Below are positions 31,401 to 31,699 of a DNA stretch of 31,699 nucleotides, in pieces. How positions within the stretch are numbered: the first letter of the stretch is position 1; each line of letters opens with the position of its first letter. The position numbers were made by a program, and so were the translations under genes. The notes beneath the pieces are model-generated. The model did not search any database and was not told the origin of the DNA. It worked only from the letters and a program-made list of their open reading frames with translations. The stretch is taken from assembly GCA_003614735.1 (NCBI GenBank), contig KZ992556.1, positions 1-31,699 of the forward strand, in the 5' to 3' direction. This stretch comes from Thamnocephalis sphaerospora. Lineage: Eukaryota > Zoopagomycota > Zoopagomycetes > Zoopagales > Sigmoideomycetaceae.

Positions 31401-31699
31401 CGGCGTATTGCTATCGTCCACAGCGCGGATACCTTTGCAAACAGTGCAGACATTTTTTCCGCGTCGAAATGGTCTTCATGGCTGGCTCCGCGGCGCAGGA
31501 AGCCAATCTATCAGGTGACGATAGTACAATGTGTGTCGCGGCGTATCGGGCAATTAGAAGTGGGCACGTGCTGCTATGACCATAGTACATGTTGCTACCC
31601 ACCTCAACACTAGCGGTGCCCAGGAGATACTGCGGACCATCTACGGCTGGATCGAACGGCTCTACGTCAACGTCCTGGTTAAGCGACAGGGCGGCCCAT
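28426..31699 (-). CDS. SEC18: Vesicle-fusion ATPase Sec18/NSF, N-terminus cut by window edge
   Basis: Sec18/NSF is the hexameric AAA+ ATPase that disassembles SNARE complexes with alpha-SNAP/Sec17. Eighteen exons on the minus strand: 31699-31603 (partial), 31507-31433, 31357-31325, 31258-31135, 31069-30976, 30894-30740, 30668-30496, 30416-30282, 30213-30126, 30052-29973, 29905-29818, 29748-29537, 29457-29376, 29309-29176, 29103-29037, 28975-28896, 28825-28691, 28599-28426; 674 aa visible of an expected ~750. N-domain: [40 protein letters not shown]1: [15 protein letters not shown], Walker A GPPGTGKT, Walker [13 protein letters not shown]-type [20 protein letters not shown]2: Walker [32 protein letters not shown]. 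It ends FINKMCGL. Intron 30417-30495 has a GC-AG boundary (GAG|GCAAGT), fixed by the invariant DAEAE-YKEKGEE join. Confidence 0.96.
28659..28675 (-). repeat. Sense-strand GU repeat in the last SEC18 intron
   Basis: 17-nt CA run on the plus strand, (GU)8 in the SEC18 transcript, about 16 nt after the GTATGC donor of intron 28600-28690. Confidence 0.8.

Noticed and set aside
1-31699. CRISPR arrays, insertion sequences, retroelements or a biosynthetic cluster around LYS2
   Set aside because: No spaced repeats, transposase or reverse-transcriptase motifs were seen. LYS2 is primary metabolism and its neighbours are unrelated housekeeping genes.

Overview
This is a gene-dense, intron-rich eukaryotic window that looks like a compact fungal genome. 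LYS2 (alpha-aminoadipate reductase) is diagnostic for the fungal lysine pathway. PFA4, EFR3, CIA2, SEC18, TMA64/eIF2D and two protein families I recall mainly from fungi (DUF7707-type and DUF7719-type) agree with this. Dense introns, a WBP11 gene with the animal-like C-terminus and an F-box gene of unusual type suggest an early-diverging fungus (a zoopagalean or mucoromycotan type would fit), but the lineage is inference. No prokaryotic operons, CRISPR arrays, transposons, rRNA or tRNA genes were recognised.

I rebuilt thirteen genes by hand from the sequence. I joined exons at GT-AG (twice GC-AG) boundaries so that reading phase and conserved motifs are preserved. The twelve complete genes each sum to a whole number of codons, and products from known families have near-normal lengths. 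About 83 introns were placed. Most are 48-103 nt, often with a CTAAC or CTGAC branch-like motif near the 3' end. The only longer ones are 592, 160 and 137 nt, in two neighbouring genes.

Layout: (1) 227-1110 +, four-segment membrane protein of DUF7719 type; (2) 1198-3161 +, NAD kinase with a mitochondrial-looking N-terminus; (3) 3216-4829 -, DHHC palmitoyltransferase PFA4; (4) 4921-7622 +, eIF2D/Tma64; (5) 7691-9833 -, splicing factor WBP11; (6) 10709-12385 +, intronless F-box protein; (7) 12739-13844 -, PAP2-type lipid phosphatase; (8) 14436-15659 -, intronless single-HKD PLD6-like protein; (9) 15935-20332 -, LYS2; (10) 21175-22461 +, secreted, GPI-anchor-like cysteine-rich protein (DUF7707 type); (11) 22794-23572 +, CIA2; (12) 23825-27374 -, EFR3; (13) 28426-31699 -, SEC18/NSF, whose N-terminus runs off the right edge.

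The genes are housekeeping and do not form a pathway cluster. Several act at membranes: PFA4, the lipid phosphatase, the PLD-like protein, EFR3 (PI4-kinase recruitment) and SEC18 (SNARE recycling). LYS2 reductase uses NADPH, which NAD kinase supports indirectly. I found no convincing new multi-gene system. The most unusual signals are structural: an 8-nt microexon in NAD kinase, two GC-AG introns, sense-strand GU-repeat tracts in four introns, a 592-nt intron in the secreted-protein gene, a 91-bp divergent promoter with a 12-bp palindrome, and an N-terminally extended PLD6-like protein.
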